Below, in pieces: positions 11,303 through 22,700 of a stretch of DNA of 64,000 bases (the first letter of the stretch is position 1; every line of letters starts with the position of its first letter). The stretch comes from Multifurca ochricompacta. Taxonomy: Eukaryota > Basidiomycota > Agaricomycetes > Russulales > Russulaceae. A program made the translations under genes and the position numbers. The DNA is taken from the NCBI GenBank assembly GCA_022496185.1, contig WTXG01000010.1:248001-312000 (forward strand), written 5' to 3'. The notes under the pieces are model-generated. The model searched no databases, was not told where the DNA came from, and was given only the letters and a program-made list of their open reading frames with translations.

Positions 11303-12151
11303 CAAGATCCCTCAAAGATTCCTATTTTATGTTCATAAGATTAAGATAATTTATTATTCCATTTTTATTTTATTATTCTGCTTTCAATTTTATACGAGCG
11401 TGACTGTTCTTTGCATTTCTGCGCATTTCAGATAAATGGCCCAGGCCATCCCGGTCAAGGAGATAAGCACTTGGACACAACGTGTTCATTTATGGCTACT
11501 CAAGATCCCTCAAATATTGTTGGTTTATGTTCAGAAGATTAAAAGGATCCTTTATTTACATTATTATTTTATTATTCTGCTTTCATTTCATACGAGCGCG
11601 ACTGTCCTGGTGTGTTTAAGTCAACCTTCCTTAATAGGAAGGAGGTCAGACCACCATGCGATGCAATGTAGTCACTGCCCCATGCAGCTTGTAGATACAC
11701 GCGGGCCTTGTTTCAGTAAACTAATTTAATAATTTAATTATATTATAGTCTAAAGTAGTCTAGAGAGTATTTTAGATAGTGCCAGACTGGCAGAATTGGT
11801 CACGCGTTGATAAAACAGGTGCATCATGATTTTCAAGAAGTGGATCACTGATAACACTTTTATTTTACATCGCACCGTTGATCTGCTTTGATATTTCATA
11901 TGATAATACTAGAACATATTTAAAAATACCCTATAGCATACATCAGATGAGATCTTTTATTTTTGTGGCTGCAGATGTGTTTTATCTTAGAATTTCTACT
12001 GATCTTGTCAATGCATGATTGGCGCCTATACCCGCCAAACCCGCCACACGGGTACGGGTTTCCACGGGTTGGGAGCCGTATACCTGTACCCGTACCCGGC
12101 AAAACCCGTGGCGCTTACCTGTGCGGGTATGAAAACCCTTGACAATCACTA
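11303..12151. mobile_element. hAT-type non-autonomous element E7 (truncated)
   Basis: Right-hand part of the E family found at 18297, 20922, 25511, 27270, 28907 and 32518. It contains the same internal modules, the same core and the terminus ending CCCTTGACAATCACTA. The left terminus is missing because copia-1 abuts at 11302. There is no transposase frame. Confidence 0.85.
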
Positions 12152-12334
12152 ATCACTACTAAACTAGGTAGCACTTATCTAACTTGCTGCTGCTCAAAAC
12201 AACACCTGTCTTGGCCCTGTATCTTAATGAGCATAGTATATGGTACATGTGGCCATGTTGATTCTTGGAGGTGACAGGACAACCAGTGTATAAGCATGGG
12301 GGTCTATAAGAATGCGACATCATATGGGTTGAGG
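12152..12334. other. Intergenic, nothing recognised
   Basis: Between E7 and the left TSD of the retroposon. A short stretch near 12163-12195 (taggtagcacttatc) loosely resembles the copia-3-type LTR. No coding signal seen. Confidence 0.4.
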
Positions 12335-12347
12335 GAGGGAATGCATG

Positions 12348-12867
12348 TTTTTTTTTTTTTTTGAAATCGACTTTATTCGTGCTTCAGGGTTTGTCCCAAA
12401 TTGCGCGGCTACTACGGGACAGAGTATTAAGGCAGGCACTGTTGAGAAGTGCCTGAAGCCTAGTAATGGCACATGTACATGGGTGGACTGGTTATGGCTA
12501 GGGCATAACACACAGAAACCACCTTGAAGTTCCCAAGGCCATGTAGCTCAGTGGTTAGAGCACTGGACCTAGAATGTCTGGGGGTCTTGGGTTCAATCCC
12601 CAACATGGCTATACTTTTCCTGAGATTGAATGTCCCTCAATCGGGGTGCTGAAACCTCAACAGGCACAGGGTAACTACTTGTGAGGAAAGTAGTGAAGGG
12701 GGAAAAACCTCACTTGGAGGAAAAGGCTTAACTAAAGAATGGAAGTAAAAGGGTCGAATATGGGTTTGGAAAGAGAAAGTGGCAATCAAAGATAGGAAAG
12801 TATCAAAGAGAGCGTATGGGAGGGAAAAGACCGAATGCGCATTTGCAAACAAAGACTTACCCGATGT
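12348..12867 (-). mobile_element. Poly(A) retroposon (SINE or retrocopied RNA)
   Basis: On the minus strand this 520-bp segment ends with AATAAA (12372-12377) and then 15 A residues (T run 12348-12362). It is flanked by 13-bp direct repeats GAGGGAATGCATG at 12335-12347 and 12868-12880. Poly(A) tail, polyadenylation signal and a long TSD together mark LINE-type target-primed retroposition of an RNA. No protein of note is encoded. A tRNA-like module lies inside on the opposite strand. Confidence 0.75.
12538..12609 (+). tRNA. tRNA-like module (pol III boxes; possible tRNA pseudogene or SINE head)
   Basis: Box A (TAGCTCAGTGG) and box B (GGTTCAATCCC) are present at tRNA spacing. The acceptor ends pair (GCCATGT with ACATGGC), the D arm (GCTC/GAGC) and T arm (TTGGG/CCCAA) pair, and a 6-bp anticodon-type stem closes a 7-nt loop CTAGAAT that would present AGA (Ser). 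The anticodon stem is one pair too long with two wobbles, the T and acceptor stems share a base, and there is no long variable arm as expected for tRNA-Ser. It shares a 19-nt stretch with the module at 44098-44168, so a repeat origin is likely. Confidence 0.5.
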
Positions 12868-12925
12868 GAGGGAATGCATGTTGCATGCTCTACTTAACCG
12901 CCGATAATTAATCACATGACATGAC

Positions 12926-13170
12926 TCTAACAACGATCATCGAGTCATCATGTCAAGGCACCCACTTTCTCCAAGCCCCCCCTCAGCAAAGCATGCAGGG
13001 ATGAACACAAGGAACAGATCCTCTCTTCTTCAATGGATGTTGATCGAGAAGTATCATCATCTTTTACTTCATCCCATCGCCTCCCTGTGGAACCCCTCAA
13101 TTATTTTAGGAACATTTTGCAATTTGTTATTATCAGACCAGGAGATTAAAAAGGAGCTCACTGATAAATG
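12926..13170 (+). pseudogene. Decayed inverted duplicate of the 5' end of the NTPase-nuclease gene
   Basis: About 240 bp on the plus strand align with the first exon of the minus-strand gene at 13638-16584: shared blocks include AACAACGATCATCGA, CTTCTTCAATGGATGT and CAGACCAGGAGATTAAA. It carries frame-breaking indels and ends about 470 bp from the 3' end of the intact gene, in opposite orientation. It is a relic of a second copy, truncated downstream by LTR-like sequence. Confidence 0.75.
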
Positions 13171-13330
13171 CAGCTGTAAAAACGGTATTAGCTATCTATT
13201 TATATAGTGGATAGGTTCAGTTATTGTGGTCAAAACTGGAGTGAACGCATACAAAATGGAGTCCTTATATACTACTAAAAGAGTGTGACAATAGTTCTGA
13301 AGTTTGGTGGTGAGACAGTTGTGAAGCAAA
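13171..13330. repeat. Copia-3-type LTR fragment (relic)
   Basis: Contains GGTCAAAACTGGAGTGAACG and a TTATATACT block that match the copia-3 LTR near 51280-51330 and the copy split by E1 at 18270/19540. The ends are not definable. Confidence 0.45.
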
Positions 13331-13637
13331 GAAAGAACAGATGAGATTTCTGGGTCAAAACCTCAGTAATACTACAGGAGCTCAAGACCGAAGTCTTAGA
13401 GCTCGATGTCCTTCAGTATTTATGTAGAATAGGAAGTCGACGTCATAGCTATGTTCGTGAAGAAATAAAGATCATAAGGCATTGAGGGCACTGCCTGGAC
13501 CAAGAACGTCATAGTCTAGAGTAAGAGGAAAATATAAAGTACATGATGTATGAAAAGTGAAAAAGCATAACAATGACAGTGATCTACGACATCATATTTC
13601 TCCAATCTTCCACTAAACTACAGGTCACATTACAATA
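13331..13637. other. 3' flank of the NTPase-nuclease gene
   Basis: About 300 bp without coding signal; presumably downstream sequence of the gene to the right plus repeat debris. A weak hairpin (gagctcaagaccgaagtcttagagctc) lies near 13379. Confidence 0.35.
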
Positions 13638-16584
13638 TCATCCCGCCAAAACTCCCAGTACCGGGAAGTATGGAACGAGTAACTCAGGCTCATTCGAACT
13701 CCTTAAAAAGGCATCCCACCCCTCCCGAGTATTTACCAATGCTTTCCACATATCAGGAGAGTCCGCCGCCACTGGTTTGAGGACGTCCTCACTGACCCCT
13801 GAACACACATAATCGTAGGAAGTGAATAGCGCTTGTCCATCATCGTCCAAGGCCGTCGCACCATCTGATGGTAATTCATACTTCATGTGTTCTACCTTAG
13901 GGTCACCTTTAGAAGAAAGGCTGAAGAGTAGACGGATTATCGGAATCGGGAATATGCCGTTTTCCTTGTCTGATGCGTCCAGTAATTCATATTCGAAGGG
14001 ATCCATATCCCTGAAGATTCCATTAAATTCCTTTGGACCAATACTTGCATTATTCTTCACTTGGACGAGGATAAATCCTAGTTTCTGCACATCAAGGTGG
14101 ATGTCCCCATACAAAAATGGATAAACTGCGTCAAAGCCAGGTTGACAATTGGTTCCCAGAGCAGCCGCGCCCCGTGCCATGAAACGAATTAAATATTTAC
14201 GCGCCAGGACCTCATGTTCGTACGGTTTGATGAAATGATTAAAATGCATCCTAGCCCTCTTGAATGCATCTTTGAATAGTGGCTGATTCGTGTTGCCGTT
14301 CTGCGGACATAGAGATGGCTTGGTCTTCGCAATCAATTCGAAAATCGATGCAGGAAACAGGTTTTTAAACAGTTCCTTGACAGTGAAAAAGTGACAGAGC
14401 GCCCCGTCACAAGGTTCACCTTTACTTTTAACCACCTGGTCGCGTGCCCAAGTGAACCAGGCGGCGACCAATAACTCTCCGCGGGCCTCTTGACTGACGG
14501 AGAACCCCGAGAAGACCTTTTCGAGCGCCACAGGTAGGTTAATCCCACGCCCGTCATTCATGATACGAGAAGCAGCCTCTGAGAGGATCGGCTCGGACGA
14601 AGCAACTGCATGCATAGACTCGAATTCCTTTCCGACAGAGATGCAGACGCGCATATGATATGTAATTTGCTCATGGATGATTTCTGCAAGATTCAGAGGC
14701 GTCACGGATGATAAATGGTATTGGGAACTGTCAATATCCAGCGCCAAACGCTGAGACAAAACTGCGTATATGCGCGCATCCGAAAGGGGGCCTGGGCCTC
14801 TGGACCCACATAGCAGTTTTTCCATGGCAAAATCGATTAAACCCTCGCGAGTTACTTGGTTTCCATGGTCGTAAAGTGTACCCCACCTGGGAAATGTAAA
14901 AAAGAAAGGTCAAGACAGGATAACACATGGCTTACAATGGCCTTCCCATGTGAGCAATGCACTCCAACGAAGTGACGTCTTTAAGAGTACTATGTTTAGA
15001 GATCTTCCGAGTTTGCATCAGTTGGTCAAACCCAAGGTAAATGTAAGGTTGGGGTATTATTAATTCCCCCTGTCTGCCACGGTTGGAAGGGTCCGCAGAA
15101 TGTACGTGTGAAAATTCAGTGATCTTCGCAGAAGTGGAAAGAAAAAAGGACCACATAGGTCTTTTCCGCAATATTTGAAGTATTCGACGCAGTTCAGTAA
15201 AAGGAGAGCGCCAGTCGTGCTCGCCAAAAGGGGTTGTGAGGGAATGAGCCTCATCGAATAAAATATAGATTTCGATGTCCATGTCGACCTGAGATTGCTT
15301 TTCCGAAGGTAAAGCATGACGATTCGTTCTACGATTCAGTGCATCTCGAAGACGGTCAAAAGCATTAAATAAGGCTCTAACGTCCGCTTTGGGTTGTGCA
15401 CTCATCCCCTTCAGAACGCTTAGAATGAATGGAGGGTATGAACGCGCCATGACGGACGTACGCTGCTAGCCTGGGCAACAACCTTATTGTAAAATGATTG
15501 CCTATCTGCCCCTACGCTTCTCATGTTCTGACCATTTGACATAAGCTCCCTGAACGCGCGGATCCGGTAAGCCCTGTTAGCATCATCGCTATGGGGATCC
15601 AGCTCATTCACAATGGTGTCCTGCGTCACTTTGAACAAAGCGAGGAGGAAATAGTATGCCCGATAATAGGCCAATAAAGCTGTATCTTCTGATCCCCTCG
15701 GCCCCGCGAGAAAGTCACGAAGTTCATTGTCCGGAGGGGGTATCCTATAAAATCGATTACGCAAGCTAAGACAAGAAATAAGAAGACGAGACAAACCTTT
15801 GCTGCCATGAGGGCGTAGATTGATTGGAATAAGGAAATCCTCACGGGACAACTCATCGATCAGGCGCGACTTGCCCATCCCAGATGACTGGATAATAGAG
15901 CAATATCGTGCATATAGTTTCTGATCAGAACCAAGGGATTTCAGCTCGCGTTTGACGTGATTTTTCAGGCCTTTAAGTGGAGCATCGTAAACAAACTCTG
16001 CATTCCACGAATTCATGACAACTTATATGATTTAAATGAGTAGCCAGACTTGAAGTTGAAGTTGAAGTACTTATAGACTGACCACTTTCTTCAAGTCGTT
16101 GAAGACCGGTCACAACCTCGGTTGCTGGAACCCAATGTGATTAGAAAACGATTATAGGGGTGGGGCAAGTTCATGGGCCTTACCCTCATTGATGGGCGGA
16201 CGTGGAGTCCAAAAGACATCTAAGGAAAAACATTCATGAATTGATTGATTTAATAAGGAAAAGATACGGACTATGAGTTACGACAGCTTGGTGGTCATCC
16301 TCAGTGGCACCCTCCCTAACTGCCCTTTTCAACACATTGAAGAAATGCTCTTCTTCTCGAATAGCATTTTCTGTGAAAACATCCTCACTGACAAAACCAG
16401 TTCGAAACCCATCATATGCGATCCTAAAGCGCGCATAGATTTCCTTGAGGTCCTCTTTAATCTCCTGGTCTGATGCATCTGGTTCAATGGCAGCCCGCAA
16501 AATTTTCATAAAACGTTTGAGGCGTTCCGAAGAGAGGCCATAGGATGAAGCAATATATGAGGATACTTTTTGATCGACATCCAT
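13638..16584 (-). CDS. P-loop NTPase with C-terminal PD-(D/E)XK-like nuclease region
   Basis: Seven exons joined by six GT-AG introns (16220-16271, 16125-16183, 15998-16049, 15745-15792, 15409-15461, 14887-14935; 48-59 nt) give one uninterrupted frame of 877 residues from the ATG at 16584. The same frame is open further up to 16725, so a longer start is possible. Walker A is SSGMGKS (about residue 180). Walker B is IYILFDEAH (about 355), the DEAH-like end suggesting ATP hydrolysis. Near the C-terminus, GFDAVYPF followed by FILVQVKN (about 715-736) fits a PD-(D/E)XK core with Gln in the third position. This NTPase plus nuclease layout resembles Crinkler/RHS-type effector proteins, but no Crinkler header is seen. 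No signal peptide or membrane segment. An inverted 5' duplicate lies at 12926-13170. Function is inferred. Confidence 0.72.
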
Positions 16585-16955
16585 TGAAGAAGAGGGAATC
16601 GGGTCCTGGTGTTCTTGCCTGGCATGCTTTGCTGCTGGGGGGAGCTTGGAGAAAGAGGGCGCTTTGACATGACGACGATTCGATGATCGTTGTTCGATTG
16701 TAAGCCTCGCCTCATTCTTACTCACTCAACTCAGCCTCAGGGGTCATATCACATGATTTAGCGCATGATGCAAAATGGTGATCGGATCCTTAGACACAAC
16801 GAAATAGGTTAGGGTTATATCTACGAGGCGTGTCCATAGAATATTTATGACATCATTCTACGCGTGTGATGAATTCTCCTAGCATAAAAAAACGTTTGTG
16901 CTTTCTCAATTATCTGTTCCCATCGATTGTCGTCGACTCTTTCCGTGGCGCTGGT
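16585..16955 (-). promoter_or_regulatory. Upstream region of the NTPase-nuclease gene
   Basis: Holds the possible upstream coding extension to 16725 and about 230 bp before the next gene relic. No clear TATA box seen. The block just upstream of the start is partly conserved in the duplicate at 12890-12928. Confidence 0.4.
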
Positions 16956-17690
16956 CTATTCGCGTGCCTTTTTGCCCCAAGGACCGTCAATAAAACCACG
17001 TCCCTTTCCACTATCCTTGAATACCGTTAGCCCTCGCTCGACTCCAGCTGTTACCAGTGCCAGTGCCCCGATTTGAGGGCCATAATTCATTAACGATGTC
17101 GCTATCCTTCGAAGGTGTGTTGCATATACTTTCGTGATTAGATCGGAACAAAACGCTTCACGCGAGCCCTGTTGTTTGGCGGCAATGTTTAGACTAGTAT
17201 AGTACAATCATAACATATAAACTCACCATGACGTCTGGATGCTTGTAGATAAAGCGAAAGCCCTTGAGAGCGGACTCAACAAATTTGCGCGCCCCTCCAA
17301 AGATGAGGAGAGTTCAGAAGATGGGTCGTCGTCCCATAGATCCGTAACAGCCTTGCAGCCCGCCTTGCCGATGTCGCTGCGCCAGTTATTTAGCAGATTG
17401 TTAACCTGAAGGTCATAAGATCAATAATTCAATAAGGAAAGGTATGGACGCACCACGCCCAGTGTGATGTCCATTTCCTCGGGCCCAAGCGGAATGTCTG
17501 GGTATGCAACACACCATATCTCCCTTATAATGCCCTCCACTTGGTCATTTGCGCCAAATGGGTCTTCTATGGACCCTGCCCATGATAAAAAAGCTGGAAT
17601 GAACACTTTTCGCCCTGTGTTCATGTGAGCTGAACTACGTGAAAATGGCAGGTCTGCCACTGTGTACCCTGGTGGATGGCAATGAGTCAG
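16956..17690 (-). pseudogene. DUF6532-like gene fragment
   Basis: The minus strand reads a conserved block with FIPAFLSWAGSIEDPFG and IREIWCVAYPDIPLGPEEMD. An intron follows (GTGCGT ... CTTCAG, about 17409-17453), then NNLLNNWRSDIGKAG, FIYKHPDVM, another intron and GPQIGALALVTAGVERGL. The WRS, FIY and GALAL...VERGL landmarks recall the basidiomycete DUF6532 family (function unknown). A 1-nt frame change is needed near 17310, between the Asp/Ser-rich stretch and the following GGARKFVESAL, and no proper N-terminus is present, so it is probably broken. It is followed 5' by the start of the Crinkler-like gene on the other strand. Confidence 0.55.
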
Positions 17691-18129
17691 CAAGTGGAAA
17701 CAAAGTATCTCACAGTCACGGTTTATATGACGTGTTAGTCTGTTAGTCGACTCTGACTCTGACTCACTTTCTCTCAACCACCATGGCCCCAATGCTCACC
17801 CTGTTTTGTCTCGTTATCGATAACCAAAAGGTTCCTATTGGGAACATCCTCATGCTTCAAATCCAATCGGATAACTATACCCCTAACCTGCGAAATCTAA
17901 TCAAGGACGAGATGGCGAACCAGTTGAGCCACATCGACGCGAACCAACTAGGGCTGCGCACCGTACCCGTACCTCACGGTATGGACGGGTCCATAGTATG
18001 GTTGCCGTACCCGTGCTGTACCAAGCTCAAGTCAATGTCGAGACGGACAGTGGACGGGTATGGAAAATGCTGTCCAAACCATCAAAAAAACGGCCGTTGA
18101 CGGCATTAGACGGCATGGACGGCACTGAC

Positions 18130-19726
18130 TGAATGAGCTTTAATCTTATCATTAAGCCACCCAAACTCCCCCACTATAGTAGTATCTTTACCTATTTAGA
18201 TAGCAGATAAGTGTTAGCTAAACATGGTAAAGATAAGAGATAAGATAAACTAACTAATACTCACTTCAGTTTATGTGGTCAAAACTGAAGTGAACGTAGT
18301 GATTGGCAGGGGTAACCCTGGGGTATCCTCGTTGGTACCCGTACCCGTACCCGTACCCGTAGTGACGGGTACGGGTAACCCGCGGGTTACCCGCAGGTCA
18401 CCCGTGAAAACGCGTGCAAGTTCTTTACTTGCATCGCGCATTTCGGATACCCAGCCCGGGACTTCCCGGACCAAGAAGATACACAACACGTTTATTTGTG
18501 GCTGCTTAAGATCCCTCAATGACTCTTATTCTATGTTCAGAAGATTAAGATAATTCATTATTCCATTTTTATTTTATTATTCTGCTTTCAATTTTATACA
18601 AGCACAACTAAAATACAGTATACAGAGATGATTAGATAGGATGTTATAGAACATTGATGAATAGCCTGTCAGATAACCACACAGAATGCAAAATAATTTG
18701 ATGAACACATAGCAATTTGCAGGGGTAACCCCTGGGTAATTGTTTTGATACCTGGGTTACCCATAAAATGAAACGCGTGCAAGTTCTTTACTTGCATCGC
18801 GCATTTCGGACATCCGGCCCGGGACATCCCGGTCAAGGAGATACGCACTTGGACACAATGTGTTCATTTATGGCTACTCAAGATCCCTCAGATATTGTTG
18901 GTTTATGTTCAGAAGATTAAAAGGATCCTTTATTTACATTATTATTTTATTATTCTGGTTTCATTTCATACAAGCGCGACTGTCCTTGTGCGTTTAAGTC
19001 AACCTTCCTTAATAGGAAGGAGGTCAGACCACCATGCGATGCAATGTAGTCGCTGCCCCATGCAGCTTGTAGATACACGCGGGCCTTTTTTCAGTAAACT
19101 AATTTGATAATTAGATTATATTATAGTCTAAAGTAGTCTAGAGAGTATTTTAGATAGTGCCAGACCGGCAGAATTGGTCGCGCGTTGATAAAACAGGTGC
19201 ATCATGATTTTCAAGAAGTGGATCACTGATAACACTTTTATTTTACATCGCACCGTTAATCTGCTTTGATATTTTATATAATAATACTAGAACATATTTA
19301 AAGATACCCTATAGCATACATCAGATGAGATCTTTTATTTTTGTGGCTGCAGATGTGTTTTATCTTAGAATTTCTACTGATCTTGTCAATGCATGATTGG
19401 CGCCTATACCCGCCAAACCCGCCGCGCGGGTACGGGTTTCCACAGGTTGGGAGCCGTATACCCGTACCCGTACCCGGCAAAACCCGTGGCGCTTACCCGT
19501 GCGGGTATGAAAACCCTTGACAATCACTAAGTGAACGCATGCAGAGTAGCAACATTTTATACTGCTCAGAGGAGCATGACAATAAGTAGAATAAATATAG
19601 TTATTCAAATGTGACAAGACAGAAAGAATGTGTTGTGTGCAATGTCTCTGAATCAATGATCTGACACACTTTAGATTATCTTATCATAATCATAAGATCA
19701 GGAGCCCCAACAATCCTGTCGCTACC
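18130..19726 (-). repeat. Copia-3-type LTR-like sequence inside R1 (split by E1)
   Basis: 18180-18296 plus 19538-19726 resemble the copia-3 LTR (51100-51501), including the CACTTCAGTTT/AAACTGAAGTG inverted repeat and an end CATCTCAACA. The same sequence occurs in R2 in opposite orientation, so it may predate R1/R2 duplication. The left boundary is uncertain. Confidence 0.45.
18297..19529 (+). mobile_element. hAT-type non-autonomous element E1
   Basis: 1233 bp, ends TAGTGATTGGCAGGGG ... CCCTTGACAATCACTA, perfect 8-bp TSD AGTGAACG (18289-18296, 19530-19537). It contains two copies of an internal module of about 200 bp instead of the three seen in other E copies, which accounts for its smaller size. 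Subterminal runs of (CCCGTA)n are present. No coding capacity. Confidence 0.92.
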
Positions 19727-20921
19727 AGCCCATCTCAACAGCAGGTACGCTTCCAATTTTCAAGAAGTAACCATTATTAAAATTTAATCCAAAGAACAAG
19801 GACAATGCTCAATTTTCTGTTGACCGCTGGGAAATGAGGGTGAGATCGCTGCATTAAGGAGGCCCCAAGATGCAATAAATAGATCCTCCATCCATGTGGT
19901 GGAGTCTTACAGCTTTGCCTTACCATGACAGATCAGCCCGCCCAAGGACCAGATGGTCAATTTCCTGGACATTTTTGGCATCCCGGACTGCTTGAAAGCC
20001 ATCCTGAGGGTGCGTGTGTTATGCAAGTTGACCTTCTTAGATTTAGATAAGATAAGAAGGAGTCCAGACCATTCTGACCCGGTCCACCCACGCGATGCAA
20101 AGTAGTTGCTGCCCTATGCAGCAATGGACATTGTAGATACATGCGGCCATTGTTTGAGTAATACAAAATGATAATCTGATTATAGTGTAGTCTAAAGTAG
20201 TCTAGTATGTATTTTAGATAATGCCAGAATGGCAGAAATGGTCACACGTTGGTAAATAAGATGTGTCAGGGCACTCAGAAGAGTGGGCTACTGATAACTA
20301 ATTAGATTTACATTGCACGCTCAATCGGCTTTGGTATTTCATAGAATAGTACTAGGACATATTTAATGACAACCTGTATCATGCTGCAGACCACATATTG
20401 TTTTCTTTGGGCTGTAGGTGCACTTTATCGCTCTATCTTTGTATTTACTTAGGCCCAACTGATCTTGTCCTCTTGGAACTGTAGGCTCTTAGCAATTGTT
20501 CAATATAGGTCTATTCTTGCTGCATTAGCAAGGCAGAGTCCTCTGACTGCTTCAAGCCTTATGCGTGCATTAAGCTCCGCGTTCTGGGTAGCCTTCTGAC
20601 TAGGACATCTTCACCACTGAGTTTTACCACAATCCTTACATCTTATCTTATCTACATAGCAAGCGCGGGGTAGAAGCACCCGTTACAATCCACACTCTGT
20701 CAAGAAGCGGTTGCATCTTGCACGCATGCAAGCTGATACTGCACTGGGCCGTTCAGCTGTCAATTAGTCTAGATACGATGCTTTATTTAGGCCTTAATGT
20801 AATTGTGATCGCATTTAGAAAACATAATTGATGAAATCAAAACACATCTCACATTTAATTAGATACTGAGTATATACATCTCAGATCGATCATGTGATCA
20901 AATCACATTGCGAGACGTTTA
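19727..20921. other. Internal region of R1
   Basis: No convincing gene. 20005-20460 is a diverged homologue of the E-family core (AAGT.GACCTTC ... GATGCAA.GTAGT.GCTGCC ...). A short open stretch starts at ATG 19926 but has no recognisable domain. 20690-20760 matches R2 on both sides of E6 and is the empty site for E6. Confidence 0.5.
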
Positions 20922-22349
20922 TAGTGATTGTCAAAGGGTTTCATACCGCGTGGGTAAGCGCCACGGGTTTTGCCGGGTACGGGTACGGGTATACGGCTCC
21001 CAACCCGTGGAAACCCGTACCGCGCGGTGGGTTTGGCGGGTATAGTCGCCGATTATGCATTGACAAGATCAGTAGAATTTCCGAGATAAAACACATCTGC
21101 AGCCACAAAAATAAAAGATCTCGTCTGATGTATGCTACAGGGTTGTGTTAAATATGTTCTAGTATTATCATACAAAATATCAAAGCAGATTAACAGTGCG
21201 ATGTAAAATAAAATCCTTATCAGTGATCCACTTTCTTGAAAACCATGATACATCTGTTTTATTAACGCGCAACCAATTCTGCCGGTCTGGCACTATCTAA
21301 AATACACTCTAGACTACTTTAGACTGTATTGTAATCTAATTATCAAATTAGTTTGCTGAAACAAGGCCCGCGTGTATCTACAAGCTGCATGGGGCAGCGA
21401 CTACATTGCATCGCATGGTGGTCTGACCTCCTTCCTATTAAGGAAGGTTGACTTAAACGCACCAGGACAGTCGCGCTTGTATGAAATGAAACCAGAATAA
21501 TAAAATAATAATGTAAATAAAAGATCCTTTTAATCTTCTGAACATAAACCAACAATTTTTGAGGGATCTTGAGTAGCCATAAATGAACGCGTTGTGTCCA
21601 AGTGCTTATCTCCTTGACCGGGATGGCCCGGGCCATTTATCCGAAATGTGCAGAAACGCAAAGAACAGTCACCTCGTATAAAATTGAAACCAGAATAATA
21701 AAATAAAAATGGAATAATAAATTATCTTAATCTTATGAACATAAAATAGGAATCTTTGAGGGATCTTGAGTAGCCATAAATGAACGCGTTGTGTCCAAGT
21801 GCGTATCTCCTTGACCGGGATGTCCGGGCCGGATGTCCGAAATGCGCGATGCAAGTAAAGAACTTGCACGCGTTTCATTTTATGGGTAACCCAGGTATCA
21901 AAACAATTATCCAGGGGTTACCCCTGCAAATTGCTATGTGTTCATCAAATTATTTTGCATTCTGTGTGGTTATCTGACAGGCTTTTCATCAATGTTCTAT
22001 AACATCCTATCTAATCATCTCTGTATACTGTATTTTAGTTGTGCTTGTATAAAATTGAAAGCAGAATAATAAAATAAAAATGGAATAATGAATTATCTTA
22101 ATCTTCTGAACATAAAATAAGAGTCATTGAGGGATCTTAAGCAGCCACAAATGAACGCGTTGTGTATCTTCTTGGTCCGGGAAGGCCCGGGCTGGGTATC
22201 CGAAATGCGTGATGCAAGTAAAGAACTTGCATGTGTTTTCACAGGTGACCCGCGGGTAACCCGCGGGTTACCCGTACCCATAGTGACGGGTACGGGTACG
22301 GGTACGGGTACCAACGAGGATACCCCAGGGTTACCCCTGCCAATCACTA
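20922..22349 (-). mobile_element. hAT-type non-autonomous element E2
   Basis: 1428 bp with TAGTGATTGTCAAAGGG at the left, CCTGCCAATCACTA at the right and a perfect 8-bp TSD GACGTTTA (20914-20921, 22350-22357). It carries three internal modules (about 21480-21650, 21660-21870, 22040-22240), each with an AAGTTCTTTACTTGCAT or related box and a GATCCCTCA block. Orientation is opposite to E1. Confidence 0.92.
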
Positions 22350-22700
22350 GACGTTTACTTTAATTTAGTAGCAATATAGTACATCTAAATTGTATATAAA
22401 GCCACTAAATCTGCTATAGATAAAGCAGTTGCTATCGCATTATCGCGAGAATCTAAGTCTTTAAGCTAACAAGGTGAGATAGATAGTAGTATCGTAGTAT
22501 CTAAAATATAAGCCTGTGCCATGCCTTTTTCTACACTACAGCATAAACTACATAAAGGCTGCTGTAGAATAGCCCTAATAAATCATCCTGTTTGAGAAAC
22601 ATCCCCATCCGTTGCTTCATTGCTCTAAAACTCTTGCTCGCGCTACCCGCTCGACTCTTTATTCTCTCTAGAATACCCTCAAGAATGCACCTATTAATTA
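22350..22700. other. Right part of R1
   Basis: AT-rich sequence with no gene. From about 22690 to the end it matches R2 31001-31790 in inverted orientation. Confidence 0.5.

Noticed and set aside
12348..12362. T15 run as a pol III terminator for the tRNA-like gene
   Set aside because: It is upstream of the tRNA-like module on the plus strand and is better explained as the poly(A) tail of a minus-strand retroposon.
14887..15461. Frameshifts in the NTPase-nuclease gene at 14935 and 15450
   Set aside because: Both are resolved by in-phase GT-AG introns (14887-14935 and 15409-15461), and the total coding length is a multiple of three.
18320..18400. (CCCGTA)n/GGGTAC repeats resembling telomeric or satellite DNA
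   Set aside because: They occur only just inside hAT-type termini with TSDs, in short runs, and do not match the TTAGGG telomere repeat of basidiomycetes.
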